Below, in pieces: positions 17,772 to 26,424 of a DNA stretch of 64,000 bases (positions within the stretch are counted from its first letter, which is position 1; each line of letters begins with the position of its first letter). Location of the stretch: contig CAYMMX010000002.1 of assembly GCA_964391675.1 (NCBI GenBank), forward strand, positions 124,001-188,000, written 5' to 3'. Below the pieces are notes generated by a model, which did no database searches, had not been told where the DNA came from, and was given only the letters and a program-made list of their open reading frames with translations. Source of the stretch: CAYMMX01 sp964391675. Lineage in GTDB: Bacteria; Cyanobacteriota; Vampirovibrionia; Gastranaerophilales; Gastranaerophilaceae. Position numbers and translations under genes: made by a program.

Positions 17772-18458
17772 ATGTCTTTAATACAAATAAGAAATTTAAT
17801 AAAAACATATAATGCCGGTGAAATGAGTTTCAATGCACTTGACGGAGTGTCGCTTTCTATTGAAGATGGAGAGTTTGTAGCTATTATGGGAGCATCAGGC
17901 TCCGGAAAATCTACATTTATGAATATGCTGGGTTGCTTGGATCAACCAACATCAGGAGATTATTTTCTTGACGGGATTAATGTTATGAATTTAGATTCTG
18001 ATGAGCTTGCTAATATCAGAAATTTAAAAATCGGTTTTGTTTTTCAAGGATTCAATTTAATTTCAAGAACTTCAGCACTGGAAAATGTTGAAATGCCTAT
18101 GATTTATAAAGGAATAGAGCATGATGAAAGAATTAAAAAAGCAAAAGAAGTGCTAAAAATAGTTGGATTAGAGGACAGAGAAAATCATTTTCCTAACCAA
18201 ATGTCAGGAGGGCAACAGCAAAGAGTTGCAATAGCACGTTCAATTGTTAATGATGCACCAATAATTTTAGCAGATGAACCGACAGGAAATCTTGATACAA
18301 AAACCAGTATCGAAATTATGGAATTTTTTGTAAAATTAAATGAAATAAATAAAAAAACAATTATTTTAGTAACGCATGAAACCGATATTGCAGAATATGC
18401 AAAAAGAATTATAAGATTCAAAGATGGAAAAATAATTAATGATGAGGTACATAAATGA
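17772..18458 (+). CDS. ABC transporter ATP-binding protein (MacB/LolD type)
   Basis: The 228-residue ATPase has Walker A GASGSGKST, the Q-loop in VFQGFNLI, the signature MSGGQQQRVAIA, Walker B IILADEPTGNLD and the H-loop in VTHETDI. The GNLDTKT form is typical of MacB, LolD and FtsE-like pumps that use mechanotransmission. The stop codon overlaps the start of the permease gene by four bases, implying coupled translation. Confidence 0.95.
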   Translation: MSLIQIRNLIKTYNAGEMSFNALDGVSLSIEDGEFVAIMGASGSGKSTFMNMLGCLDQPTSGDYFLDGINVMNLDSDELANIRNLKIGFVFQGFNLISRTSALENVEMPMIYKGIEHDERIKKAKEVLKIVGLEDRENHFPNQMSGGQQQRVAIARSIVNDAPIILADEPTGNLDTKTSIEIMEFFVKLNEINKKTIILVTHETDIAEYAKRIIRFKDGKIINDEVHK

Positions 18459-19684
18459 TTGATTTTTCTTCAACTTTTAAAATAGCATTGCGCTCATTAA
18501 AAGTAAATAAAATGAGATCTATTTTGACAAGCTTGGGTATAATTATTGGTGTAAGTGCTGTTATTATAATGCTTTCAGTTGGAGAAGGCGCAAAAAGCAA
18601 AATTTCTAAAGATATATCTTCTATGGGTTCAAATTTATTAATGGTGATGTCAGGTTCTTCAACTTCAGGAGGTGTGAGATTGGGAGGAGGGACGCAACCT
18701 ACATTAAAAATGAAAGATTCGGAGGCAATTTTAAATAATTGTCCTTCGGTTTTAGATGTTGCACCTGTTGTTTCAGGGGTTAAACAAATAATTTATTCTA
18801 ATCAAAATTGGTCTACCGGGGTCTATGGTATTACACCGAGTTATTTATCAATTAATTTGTGGGAAATTGAAAATGGCAGAGCTATATACAAAGAAGATTT
18901 GAATAATTCTTCAAAAATTGCTCTTTTAGGTTCTACTGTTACAACAAATTTATTTGGAGACCTTGATCCAATAGGAAAAACTATAAGAATAGAAGGTGTC
19001 CCTTTCAAGGTGGCAGGTATTTTAAAATCTAAAGGACAATCAGGTATGGGACAAGATAGAGATGATACAATTTTAATCCCTATCACTACTGCACAAAAGA
19101 AGCTTTTTGGTAGTGAATTTCCGGGTGTAGTAAAATTTATAAGTGTACAGGCAAAAGATGGGGACTCTTTAGATTCTGCACAAGATGAAATTACACGAAT
19201 ATTAAGAGAGCGTCATAATATAGGTAAAAATGAAGAAGATGATTTTACAATAAGAAATTTTACTGAAATGATGGAAACAGTTAAGAAAACTGTTGCAACA
19301 ATGACTTTATTATTAGGGTCTATTGCATCTGTATCTTTATTAGTTGGCGGAATCGGTATTATGAATATTATGCTTGTTTCTGTTACTGAAAGAACAAAAG
19401 AAATAGGAATAAGAATGGCTATAGGTGCTAAAAAATTTGACATAAGGCTTCAATTTTTAATTGAAGCCTTGCTACTGTCTTTAATTGGTGGTTTAATAGG
19501 AGTTTTAATCGGTATTTCCATTTCAAAATTAATTCAGTTGTTTTCCAGTTTAACAATAGTAATTACACCTTTTTCAATCATTTTATCTTTTGGTTTTTCT
19601 GCATTGGTTGGTATATGTTTTGGATTTTATCCTGCTTATAAAGCCTCTTTATTAAATCCAATTGATGCTTTAAGATATGAATAA
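18455..19684 (+). CDS. MacB-like ABC transporter permease
   Basis: The 409-residue protein has the MacB permease topology: a first helix with MRSILTSLGIIIGVSAVIIMLSVGEGAK, a large periplasmic domain (about 60-270), then three helices in a FtsX domain containing IGIMNIMLVSVTERTKEIGIRMAIGAKK. The ATPase is a separate upstream gene, as in Gram-positive and Bacteroidota versions. Together with the TolC and adaptor genes it should export a peptide, lipid or macrolide-like compound; the substrate cannot be read from sequence. Confidence 0.93.
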   Translation: MIDFSSTFKIALRSLKVNKMRSILTSLGIIIGVSAVIIMLSVGEGAKSKISKDISSMGSNLLMVMSGSSTSGGVRLGGGTQPTLKMKDSEAILNNCPSVLDVAPVVSGVKQIIYSNQNWSTGVYGITPSYLSINLWEIENGRAIYKEDLNNSSKIALLGSTVTTNLFGDLDPIGKTIRIEGVPFKVAGILKSKGQSGMGQDRDDTILIPITTAQKKLFGSEFPGVVKFISVQAKDGDSLDSAQDEITRILRERHNIGKNEEDDFTIRNFTEMMETVKKTVATMTLLLGSIASVSLLVGGIGIMNIMLVSVTERTKEIGIRMAIGAKKFDIRLQFLIEALLLSLIGGLIGVLIGISISKLIQLFSSLTIVITPFSIILSFGFSALVGICFGFYPAYKASLLNPIDALRYE

Positions 19685-19695
19685 TAGAAAAAGAT

Positions 19696-21231
19696 TTATC
19701 CCAAAATTGCTTTTAAGTCTTCTTCAGGAGTAGTTATAGGTTTAATTTTGAATTTATCAACCAATATATTCAATACTGTCGGAGAAACAAAAGCAGGCAA
19801 GCTTGGTCCAAGTCTGATGTTTTCTATTCCTAAGTATAATAATGTAAGTAGGATACAAACCGCTTTTTGCTCGTACCAAGAAAGAACAAGCGATAGTGGC
19901 AATTCGTTTACTGAACAGTTAAATGCTTTTGATAAAGCAACTGCCACTTGAATTGCAGAGTAAGCATCATTACATTGACCCATATCAAGAAGTCTTGGAA
20001 TACCTCCGATATCACCCAAATCAATGTCATTAAAACGATATTTTCCGCAAGCAAGAGTCAAGATAATTGTATCTTTCGGTGTTTGTTTAACAAATTCTGT
20101 ATAGTAGTTTCTGCCGGGTTTTGCACCATCGCAACCGCCAACTAAGAAGAAATGTTTAATAGCTCCTGTTTTAACGCCTTCAATTACTTTATCAGCAACT
20201 GATATAACTGTGTGGTGTCCAAAACCTACATTCAAAATATCACCGCCGTTGATACCTGTCATTTTTTTGTCTTCAGGATATCCGCCTAATTCAAGTGCTT
20301 TGTTTATAACAGGAGTAAAGTCTTTGTTGTCGTCAATATGAACTGTCTCAGGATATTGAACAACTGCAGTTGTAAATACTCTGTCTTTGTAGCTTTCTTT
20401 AACTGGCATAATGCAGTTTGTAGTAAATAAAATCGCCGCAGGAACATTATCAAATTCTTTTTGTTGGTTCTGCCAAGCGGTACCAAAGTTCCCTTTCAAA
20501 TGAGAATATTTTTTCAATTGAGGATAAGCGTGGCAAGGTAACATTTCACCGTGAGTGTAAATGTTTACACCTTTGTCTTTAGTTTGTTCTAAAAGAACAT
20601 GTAAATCTTTTAAATCGTGTCCTGTTACAATAATGAACGGACCTTTTTCAATATTTGTAGTTACTTGTGTCGGTTCAGGATTTCCGTAAGTTTCTGTATT
20701 TGCTTTATCTAAAAGCTCCATGCATTTCAGATTAACTTCCCCTGTTTTTAACACAAGCCCTAAAAGTTCATCAATTGAAAGGTCTTTTGAAACAGTTTGA
20801 AGCGCTTCATAAAAAAAATTGTTAACCGCTTCGTCTTTATATCCTAAAACCCAAGCGTGTTCAGCGTAAGCAGCAATACCTTTAAGCCCGAAAAGTATTA
20901 GAGATTTTAAACTTCTGATATCTTCATTGCATTCCCAAACAGTTTTAATGTCAAAATCATTTGGTCTTGTTATCAAATCTGAAACTTTCTTTGAAAAAAC
21001 TTTTAGTGATTCATCATCGAAGTTTACATTGGTAATTGTAGTAAATAAACCTTCGATTAAAGTTTTTGTTACTTCTTCAGTCGGTTCGTTTGAATTTGCC
21101 AGTTCTATTAAAGTACTTGTTAATTCGTCTTGTAAATTGGCAGTATCAGCTTTTTTGCCGCATACCCCTTGAATAGTACATCCTTTTCCTTGAGCTGTTT
21201 GCTCACATTGAAAACAAAACATTGAGGTCAT
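19696..21231 (-). CDS. hcp: Hybrid cluster protein (hydroxylamine reductase)
   Basis: Hcp reduces hydroxylamine and, in vivo, NO, and protects anaerobes from nitrosative stress. Four N-terminal Cys (C6, C9, C18, C24) have the C-x2-C-x8-C-x5-C spacing of class I enzymes. Hybrid-cluster ligands are all visible: His in TGHDL, Glu in HGEMLPCH, Cys in TTNCIMP, GGCDG, LACGKYRF and MGQCNDAY, and the Glu/Lys pair in SWYEQKAV. At 511 residues it is somewhat shorter than the usual 550. The gene follows a ferredoxin gene by 13 bases and probably shares its Rrf2-controlled promoter. Confidence 0.95.
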   Translation of the reverse strand: MTSMFCFQCEQTAQGKGCTIQGVCGKKADTANLQDELTSTLIELANSNEPTEEVTKTLIEGLFTTITNVNFDDESLKVFSKKVSDLITRPNDFDIKTVWECNEDIRSLKSLILFGLKGIAAYAEHAWVLGYKDEAVNNFFYEALQTVSKDLSIDELLGLVLKTGEVNLKCMELLDKANTETYGNPEPTQVTTNIEKGPFIIVTGHDLKDLHVLLEQTKDKGVNIYTHGEMLPCHAYPQLKKYSHLKGNFGTAWQNQQKEFDNVPAAILFTTNCIMPVKESYKDRVFTTAVVQYPETVHIDDNKDFTPVINKALELGGYPEDKKMTGINGGDILNVGFGHHTVISVADKVIEGVKTGAIKHFFLVGGCDGAKPGRNYYTEFVKQTPKDTIILTLACGKYRFNDIDLGDIGGIPRLLDMGQCNDAYSAIQVAVALSKAFNCSVNELPLSLVLSWYEQKAVCILLTLLYLGIENIRLGPSLPAFVSPTVLNILVDKFKIKPITTPEEDLKAILG

Positions 21232-21244
21232 TTTTTTCTCCTTT

Positions 21245-22051
21245 TTATATTATTTCACCTGATATTGATATTGTATAATCTTTTAATATTATATTTTTTT
21301 GAGCTTTTTCGAGGGCTCGTTTTATTATTATTTCGATTCCTGAACAACATGGTACCTCCATGTGTACAATTGATACGGATTGAATATTTTTATTTTCGAA
21401 AATATAGGCTAATTTTTCGACATATGTGTCTATTGTTTTATCTAATTTGGGACAAAACATAATTAAAACTTTATTCTTTAAAAATTTTTGATGAAAGTTT
21501 GGGTAGCTAAATGGCACACAATCAGCACATATAAGTAAATCTGCATTATTATAATATTCAGCATCCGGGTTTATTAGCATTAGTTGTATAGGCCAATTAT
21601 TGAGTTGAGGAGTTAAATCAGCAATTATTTTCGAAGTATTTTTCCGTTCAATTTTTTTTGACATTGTACTTGGACAATTACATTGTGTTTTTTCTTCATA
21701 ATTTGGTATTAATATACTTTTCTGCTCCAAATATTCAAGAGCCTGTGATAAATATTCATTTTGTCCATGAGCTTTTAAATGTTTTAAATGTGCTTTTATA
21801 ACATTTTCGCCACCTTGCACAATGTTATTCATAGTTTTATATTCATCATATGCTTCTGCTTCTCTCCTTTCAATCCTTATTGCGCCAACAGGACACTCTC
21901 CAATGCATGCACCCAACCCGTCACAAAACAAATCATTAACCAATCTGGCTTTACCATCAATTATCTGTAGAGCTCCTTCAGGACATCCTGCTATGCATTG
22001 CCCACACCCATTACATTTTTTTTCATCAATTATAATAATATCGCGTTGCAT
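21245..22051 (-). CDS. Two-cluster ferredoxin domain protein, likely Hcp electron donor
   Basis: The 268-residue protein has two [4Fe-4S] motifs at the N-terminus (CNGCGQCIAGCP and CDGLGACIGECP). A C-terminal domain (from about 125) has a CNCPS motif, ICADCVPFSYP, CPKLDK and VPCCSGIE, a set of extra Cys that suggest one more metal or Fe-S site. Proteins of this shape often accompany hcp in anaerobes. It starts the hcp operon; a 24-bp dyad matching the one at the Rrf2 gene lies 20-43 bases upstream of its start codon. Confidence 0.8.
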   Translation of the reverse strand: MQRDIIIIDEKKCNGCGQCIAGCPEGALQIIDGKARLVNDLFCDGLGACIGECPVGAIRIERREAEAYDEYKTMNNIVQGGENVIKAHLKHLKAHGQNEYLSQALEYLEQKSILIPNYEEKTQCNCPSTMSKKIERKNTSKIIADLTPQLNNWPIQLMLINPDAEYYNNADLLICADCVPFSYPNFHQKFLKNKVLIMFCPKLDKTIDTYVEKLAYIFENKNIQSVSIVHMEVPCCSGIEIIIKRALEKAQKNIILKDYTISISGEII

Positions 22052-22070
22052 TTTTAACCTTTCTTTTAGA

Positions 22071-22094
22071 TAATTGGTACTTTTTTACTAATTA
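22071..22094 (-). promoter_or_regulatory. Putative Rrf2 operator upstream of the ferredoxin-hcp operon
   Basis: The dyad has the form TAATTGGTA-N6-TACTAATTA, one mismatch from perfect symmetry. Its half-sites match those of the second dyad at 22532-22555 with the same six-base spacer. The position just before the operon start suits a repressor site. Confidence 0.65.
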
Positions 22095-22108
22095 ATATAT
22101 AAAAATTT

Positions 22109-22513
22109 TTATTTTACAAAATCAGATAATTTTGTTTTAATAAATTTTTCCTTTACTTGTCTATTTATAGAAGATATTAAATCCCCAAATATGCAATTTT
22201 CTTTACAGCCATTGTGTGATAAAAGACAATAACTGTCTTTTATTTTTCCATCAAATAGTTCATAAATTTCAAGAAAAGAAATATCTTTAGCTTCTATAAC
22301 AAGTTTAAAACCGCCGTTATATCCCTTAATTGATTCTATAAATCCAGCTTTTGTAAGTCTTTGCATTACTTTTGACAAATGATTTGCACTTATATCGAGT
22401 TTTTTTGAGATTTCTTTTACAGATACTAATTTATCTTGACTTTTTGCTAATTCAATCATTGCATGCAGTGCGATTGATGCTGCTTCTGAAATTTTTAGTA
22501 AACTGTTTGACAT
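22109..22513 (-). CDS. Rrf2-family Fe-S transcriptional regulator
   Basis: The 134-residue protein has a winged-helix N-terminus (ASIALHAMIELAKSQDKLVSVKEISKKLDISANHLSKVMQRLTKAGFIESIKGYNGGF) and three Cys in CLLSHNGCKENC, the Fe-S binding pattern of Rrf2 regulators such as NsrR and IscR. A TTG start 39 bases upstream would lie inside the promoter; the ATG at 22513 has an AAAGGAAG ribosome site. It is divergent in control but collinear with the ferredoxin-hcp operon 57 bases downstream. It most likely senses NO or redox state and represses both itself and hcp through the paired 24-bp dyads. Confidence 0.85.
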   Translation of the reverse strand: MSNSLLKISEAASIALHAMIELAKSQDKLVSVKEISKKLDISANHLSKVMQRLTKAGFIESIKGYNGGFKLVIEAKDISFLEIYELFDGKIKDSYCLLSHNGCKENCIFGDLISSINRQVKEKFIKTKLSDFVK

Positions 22514-22531
22514 GTCTTCCTTTAATTTATA

Positions 22532-22555
22532 TAACTGGTACCAGTATACCAATTA
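22532..22555 (-). promoter_or_regulatory. Putative Rrf2 operator over its own promoter
   Basis: The dyad reads, on the minus strand, TAATTGGTA-N6-TACCAGTTA and contains the perfect palindrome ACTGGTACCAGT (22534-22545). It covers the -10 box of the Rrf2 promoter, which predicts autorepression. Confidence 0.7.
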
Positions 22556-22571
22556 TTTTATTAAAAGTCAA
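22543..22571 (-). promoter_or_regulatory. Sigma-70-type promoter of the Rrf2 gene
   Basis: On the minus strand TTGACT (22566-22571) and TATACT (22543-22548) are separated by 17 bases. The -10 box sits inside the 24-bp dyad. Confidence 0.75.
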
Positions 22572-22594
22572 GTAATTTAAAAATATTGTATTTA

Positions 22595-23443
22595 CTAATT
22601 TTTACAAACACCGTAAGGAATAGATTTTAAGCCGTTTTTTATCCAATAATTTTGATTAATATTTTCTATATTGTCTTTTAAAATAAAAAATGTTGAACCA
22701 GAACCTGACATAATTGAATCAGGATAAAAATGCTTTATTTCGTGTAGTTCTTTATATTTGTTGATTAATGCAACTTCAAGATCATTATGCAGATACTTTT
22801 TAATATTGGCATGCTTTGAATTTAATTCTTCCATGAGTTTGGATGTCATGTTTAAATTTGGTTTATTTTCCATTTGTGAGAATTCAATATATGCTTCTTT
22901 TGCACTAATTCCAAGATTTTTGGGTTTAATTAAAGATAGGCGAAATTCTTGAAAAGGAAGTTTTTCAAGGATTTCGCCTCTGCTTGTTGTAAGCTGACAT
23001 CCGCCTTCAAGACAAAAATTTAAATCAGAACCCAGTTTTGCACAAAGTCCGTGTAGTTCTTTATCTGATAAAATATTGTTAAAAAGCTTATTTAAGCCCC
23101 AAAGAGTTCCGGCAGCATTCGAGCTTCCTCCTGCAAGACCTGCAGCAACAGGAATATTTTTTTCGATATGGACTTGAATTTTATGTGGAGGCAAATTTGT
23201 GTATTCAATAAATAACAAAATTGCTTTATGTACCAAATTTTTTTCGTCATATGGAATTTCTTCGCTTGTTCCTGAAAGAGATATTTCGAATTTATCATTT
23301 TTTTTAATTTCTAATGTTAAGATATCAAACAAATTAATTGTTTGCATAATACTTTGAATATTGTGAAAACCGTCAGGGCGTTTATTTAAAATTTCAAGTG
23401 TTAAGTTGATTTTAGCCGGGCATTTAACTTTAATTTTGTGCAT
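22595..23443 (-). CDS. ispE: 4-diphosphocytidyl-2-C-methyl-D-erythritol kinase
   Basis: A GHMP kinase of the MEP isoprenoid pathway. The 282-residue protein begins KCPAKINLTLEIL, has the ATP motif PVAAGLAGGSSNAAGTLW, and ends with the third motif SGSGSTFFIL. A TTG 30 bases upstream is in frame, but the ATG at 23443 has GAGGAG before it. The start overlaps the rsmA stop by 14 bases; rsmA-ispE is a recurrent pair. The MEP route fits a cyanobacterial relative. Confidence 0.93.
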   Translation of the reverse strand: MHKIKVKCPAKINLTLEILNKRPDGFHNIQSIMQTINLFDILTLEIKKNDKFEISLSGTSEEIPYDEKNLVHKAILLFIEYTNLPPHKIQVHIEKNIPVAAGLAGGSSNAAGTLWGLNKLFNNILSDKELHGLCAKLGSDLNFCLEGGCQLTTSRGEILEKLPFQEFRLSLIKPKNLGISAKEAYIEFSQMENKPNLNMTSKLMEELNSKHANIKKYLHNDLEVALINKYKELHEIKHFYPDSIMSGSGSTFFILKDNIENINQNYWIKNGLKSIPYGVCKN

Positions 23444-24275
23444 TTTTTTTAAGCTCCTCTGATAATTTTCCAAAATCTTCTATTGAAATGGTTTCTCCTC
23501 TGATGTTTTCAAGGAAGCCTAAATTTTCCAGTGATTTTTGAATAATTTCTTTTGAAAATCCGCCTGCAATAAGGCAATTTTTAATATTTTTACGGCGTTG
23601 AGAAAATGAGGCTTTTACAGTTTTTCTAAAGTGTGTGTAATCTTTTAGTTCAAGCAATGGTTTATCTCTTACAGTTATTTTAACTAAGGCAGAATCAATT
23701 TTTGGTGCAGGATAGAAACATTTTCTGCTTACTTTTTTAATTATTTTGCAATCAGCCCAAAATTGAGCAAGGATTGTTAAAAGACCGTATTGTTTTGAAG
23801 GACTTTTTTCAGTTGCTACAATTCTTTGAGCAACTTCATATTGAACCATTAAAATTATATCAGAAATCATATTTCTGTTTTTATTTTTCAAATCATCAAT
23901 TTCTCCAATTAAGTGGGCAATTATTGGTGATGTTATGTAATAAGGAATATTTGCTACTACTTTAACTTTTTCATTACATAACTCACTTAAATCGGTTTTT
24001 AAGATATCTTTATGTATAACTTCTAAATTATCACATTTAATTTTTTTAATTTCCTTAACGGCATCTTCATCTAGTTCGACAGCAATTACTTTTTTGGCAT
24101 GCTTCACAAGTTGTTCTGTTACAAATCCGGCCCCCGGTCCGATTTCTAAAACAGTATCATTTTTTGTAATCTCGGCATGCTCCAAAATTGTTTGTATAAT
24201 ATCCTTAGAGACAAGAAAATTTTGTCCCAGTCTTTTTTTAAGTTTAAATGATTTGGCTCTGTGTAAATAGTCCAT
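23430..24275 (-). CDS. rsmA: 16S rRNA dimethyladenosine transferase
   Basis: RsmA (KsgA) dimethylates two adjacent adenines near the 3' end of 16S rRNA. The 281-residue protein has KKRLGQNFL at the start, the SAM-binding VLEIGPGAGFVTEQL, the catalytic VANIPYYITSPI motif (N-x-P-Y), and a C-terminal FSQRRKNIKN block. It is the first gene of a two-gene unit with ispE. Confidence 0.95.
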   Translation of the reverse strand: MDYLHRAKSFKLKKRLGQNFLVSKDIIQTILEHAEITKNDTVLEIGPGAGFVTEQLVKHAKKVIAVELDEDAVKEIKKIKCDNLEVIHKDILKTDLSELCNEKVKVVANIPYYITSPIIAHLIGEIDDLKNKNRNMISDIILMVQYEVAQRIVATEKSPSKQYGLLTILAQFWADCKIIKKVSRKCFYPAPKIDSALVKITVRDKPLLELKDYTHFRKTVKASFSQRRKNIKNCLIAGGFSKEIIQKSLENLGFLENIRGETISIEDFGKLSEELKKNAQN

Positions 24276-24392
24276 GTTACTACTATATAATAAGACAAGA
24301 AGGAATACAAATGGGTTAGTGCTTTTTTAATTAAACTCTGATATTTTTAAAGTGTTATAATAGATATAGTTAATAAGAGGGATTTGGGGTAT

Positions 24393-25736
24393 ATGTTGCA
24401 ACCAAAAAAAGCATTAGAAGAAAAAATTGATATAAATTTAATTTTAGATGCTTTTAAAAATGGATGTAAAGCACAAGGAGAAGAAAAAGTAGGTATTGAG
24501 TTTGAGCGTATACCTATTTCGATGAAAGATTTTAATGTTGTAGGATATTCTGTTGAAAACGGTATATATGATCTTTTGCGTAGTTTTGCTAAAATCGATG
24601 GATGGGAATATATTACGGATGATTATAATATTATAGGGCTTAAAAAAAATGACGATATGGTTACTCTTGAGCCTGGTTGTCAATTAGAATTAAGTTTAAA
24701 ACCGGAGAAAAATATATCAGATTTAAAAATTAAAATTGATAATTTTAATAAAAAAATAACCCCTATTTTAAAAAAATATGATATTAATTTATTGGAATAT
24801 GGAATTTCCCCTGTTTCTACATATAAACATATAAATTTAATCCCCAAAAAACGATATAAAATTATGGCGGATTATTTATGGGGAATTTTGTCCGATGTTA
24901 TGATGAGAGAAACTGCGGGGATTCAGGCTTGTTTTGATTACATTTCAGAAGAAGATGCAATCAGAAAATTTAGAATTGCAAATATAATTTCACCGTTTAT
25001 GACTGCAATGTTTGCAAATTCACCAATAAGAGGCGGAGTTGATACCGGTTATAAAACTTTTAGAGGACTTAGTTGGCTAAATACTGACAATGAAAGATGT
25101 CCGTTTATGAGCAAGAAACTTTTTGAAAAAAGAAATAATTACTCATTTAAAGACTATATTCAAGAAGTACTTGATACGCCAATGATTTTTATTGTGAGAG
25201 ATAACAAACCAGTTGAAATTTTAGGGAAAATTAATTTTAGTCAATTCATTCAAGATGGATTTGAGGGATATAGTGCCACGTTAGAAGATTTTCAATTGCA
25301 TGCCAATTTGTACTTTCCTGAAGTCAGGTTAAGAAATTTTATAGAAATAAGAAATCACGATTGTGCAAATCATGGCATGCAGTATTCTATTTTGGCAATT
25401 TACAAGGGGGTTTTGTATAATAATAATGCCTTAAATGAAATAGAAAAACTTTTGTTAAATTTTTCATATAATCAGATTATGGAATTTAGGTATAATGTTC
25501 CTAAGAATGCACTCAAGGGACGTATCGGTAAATCCCAGATAAAAGATATTGTAAAAGAAATTTTATTAATAGTGCAGAATTCACTAAAAGAAAATGAACA
25601 AGGAGAGGAGCATTATTTAGAATCAATTTTGGAACTTGCACCTTATGGAATTTCCCCTGCTGATTTGATTTTGAGTAATTGGAATGGTAATTGGAATAAA
25701 GATGTTTCAAAATTAATTAAATATTTATGTAATTAA
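24393..25736 (+). CDS. gshA: Glutamate--cysteine ligase, plant/alphaproteobacterial type
   Basis: The protein of about 447 residues belongs to the GCS2 fold family. It has the N-terminal VGIEFERIP, LEPGCQLELSLKP, MRETAGIQACFDY and a late RNHDCAN. The enzyme makes gamma-glutamylcysteine, the first step of glutathione synthesis. No glutathione synthetase is in the window, so the final thiol is unknown. A TTG nine bases upstream is in frame but too close to the ribosome site; the ATG at 24393 is preferred. An unrecognised gene follows on the same strand after 73 bases. Confidence 0.82.
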   Translation: MLQPKKALEEKIDINLILDAFKNGCKAQGEEKVGIEFERIPISMKDFNVVGYSVENGIYDLLRSFAKIDGWEYITDDYNIIGLKKNDDMVTLEPGCQLELSLKPEKNISDLKIKIDNFNKKITPILKKYDINLLEYGISPVSTYKHINLIPKKRYKIMADYLWGILSDVMMRETAGIQACFDYISEEDAIRKFRIANIISPFMTAMFANSPIRGGVDTGYKTFRGLSWLNTDNERCPFMSKKLFEKRNNYSFKDYIQEVLDTPMIFIVRDNKPVEILGKINFSQFIQDGFEGYSATLEDFQLHANLYFPEVRLRNFIEIRNHDCANHGMQYSILAIYKGVLYNNNALNEIEKLLLNFSYNQIMEFRYNVPKNALKGRIGKSQIKDIVKEILLIVQNSLKENEQGEEHYLESILELAPYGISPADLILSNWNGNWNKDVSKLIKYLCN

Positions 25737-25809
25737 TTTTCATTTTGTAAATAATTTAATAATCCGCATATTTATTGTAGAATTACTTTGGATAATTTGC
25801 AGGAGTTTT

Positions 25810-26424
25810 ATGAAAGATTTTGAAAAAGCAATACCTTTTGATCCGGGTTTCTCAAAAATATCCTTTTCGTTTGTTGAAAACGTTCAACTTTTGGAAAATG
25901 ATTGGGAAAAATTAAAAGTGAATCACCAGAAAAAATTTTGGTTAATAAAATTTGAACCGACTATTATTGATTTTATAAATAATAGTTCTTGTTTTTATCT
26001 AGGATGCATTCTATGGGGAGGACTTATTAAATCAAGATTTAAAAGCGAACCTAAAGAAATATTTGGAAATACGACTGATACATTAAGTGAAGAAGAACTC
26101 AAAGATTTGGATTGTGCAGCTGAATCAAAATTAATATTACAGTATATTGAAAAAATTAATAGAGATTATAAATTTTTTCTTAAAAGACAATCTAAGATAT
26201 CCGGAATTATTCTGGAAATATTAAATTCCTATGTTGAATTTGCACAGATTAATAATAATTTTGTAGGCATAAAATATACAAGTGATATTAATTTGCCAAA
26301 ATCAATGGAGCATTTTGAAAAATTATCTGTTGAACAATTAGATAGTTTATCTGAAAAAATTTTTACTTCAATAAATACAAATCAAATACAAGATTTGCTT
26401 AAAATAGGTTTTTATAAAGTATAA
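25810..26424 (+). CDS. Hypothetical protein downstream of gshA
   Basis: The 204-residue protein is not recognised. It has no signal peptide; a mildly hydrophobic stretch (FYLGCILWGGLI, about 62-73) may be buried rather than membrane-spanning. The C-terminal half is helical and acidic with regularly spaced hydrophobic residues. AGGAG precedes the ATG. It could be co-transcribed with gshA and ends one base before the convergent acyl-CoA ligase gene. Confidence 0.6.
   Translation: MKDFEKAIPFDPGFSKISFSFVENVQLLENDWEKLKVNHQKKFWLIKFEPTIIDFINNSSCFYLGCILWGGLIKSRFKSEPKEIFGNTTDTLSEEELKDLDCAAESKLILQYIEKINRDYKFFLKRQSKISGIILEILNSYVEFAQINNNFVGIKYTSDINLPKSMEHFEKLSVEQLDSLSEKIFTSINTNQIQDLLKIGFYKV

Noticed and set aside
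19748..21172. Several 60-80 codon plus-strand frames opposite hcp
   Set aside because: All are shadows of hcp, which keeps every metal ligand.
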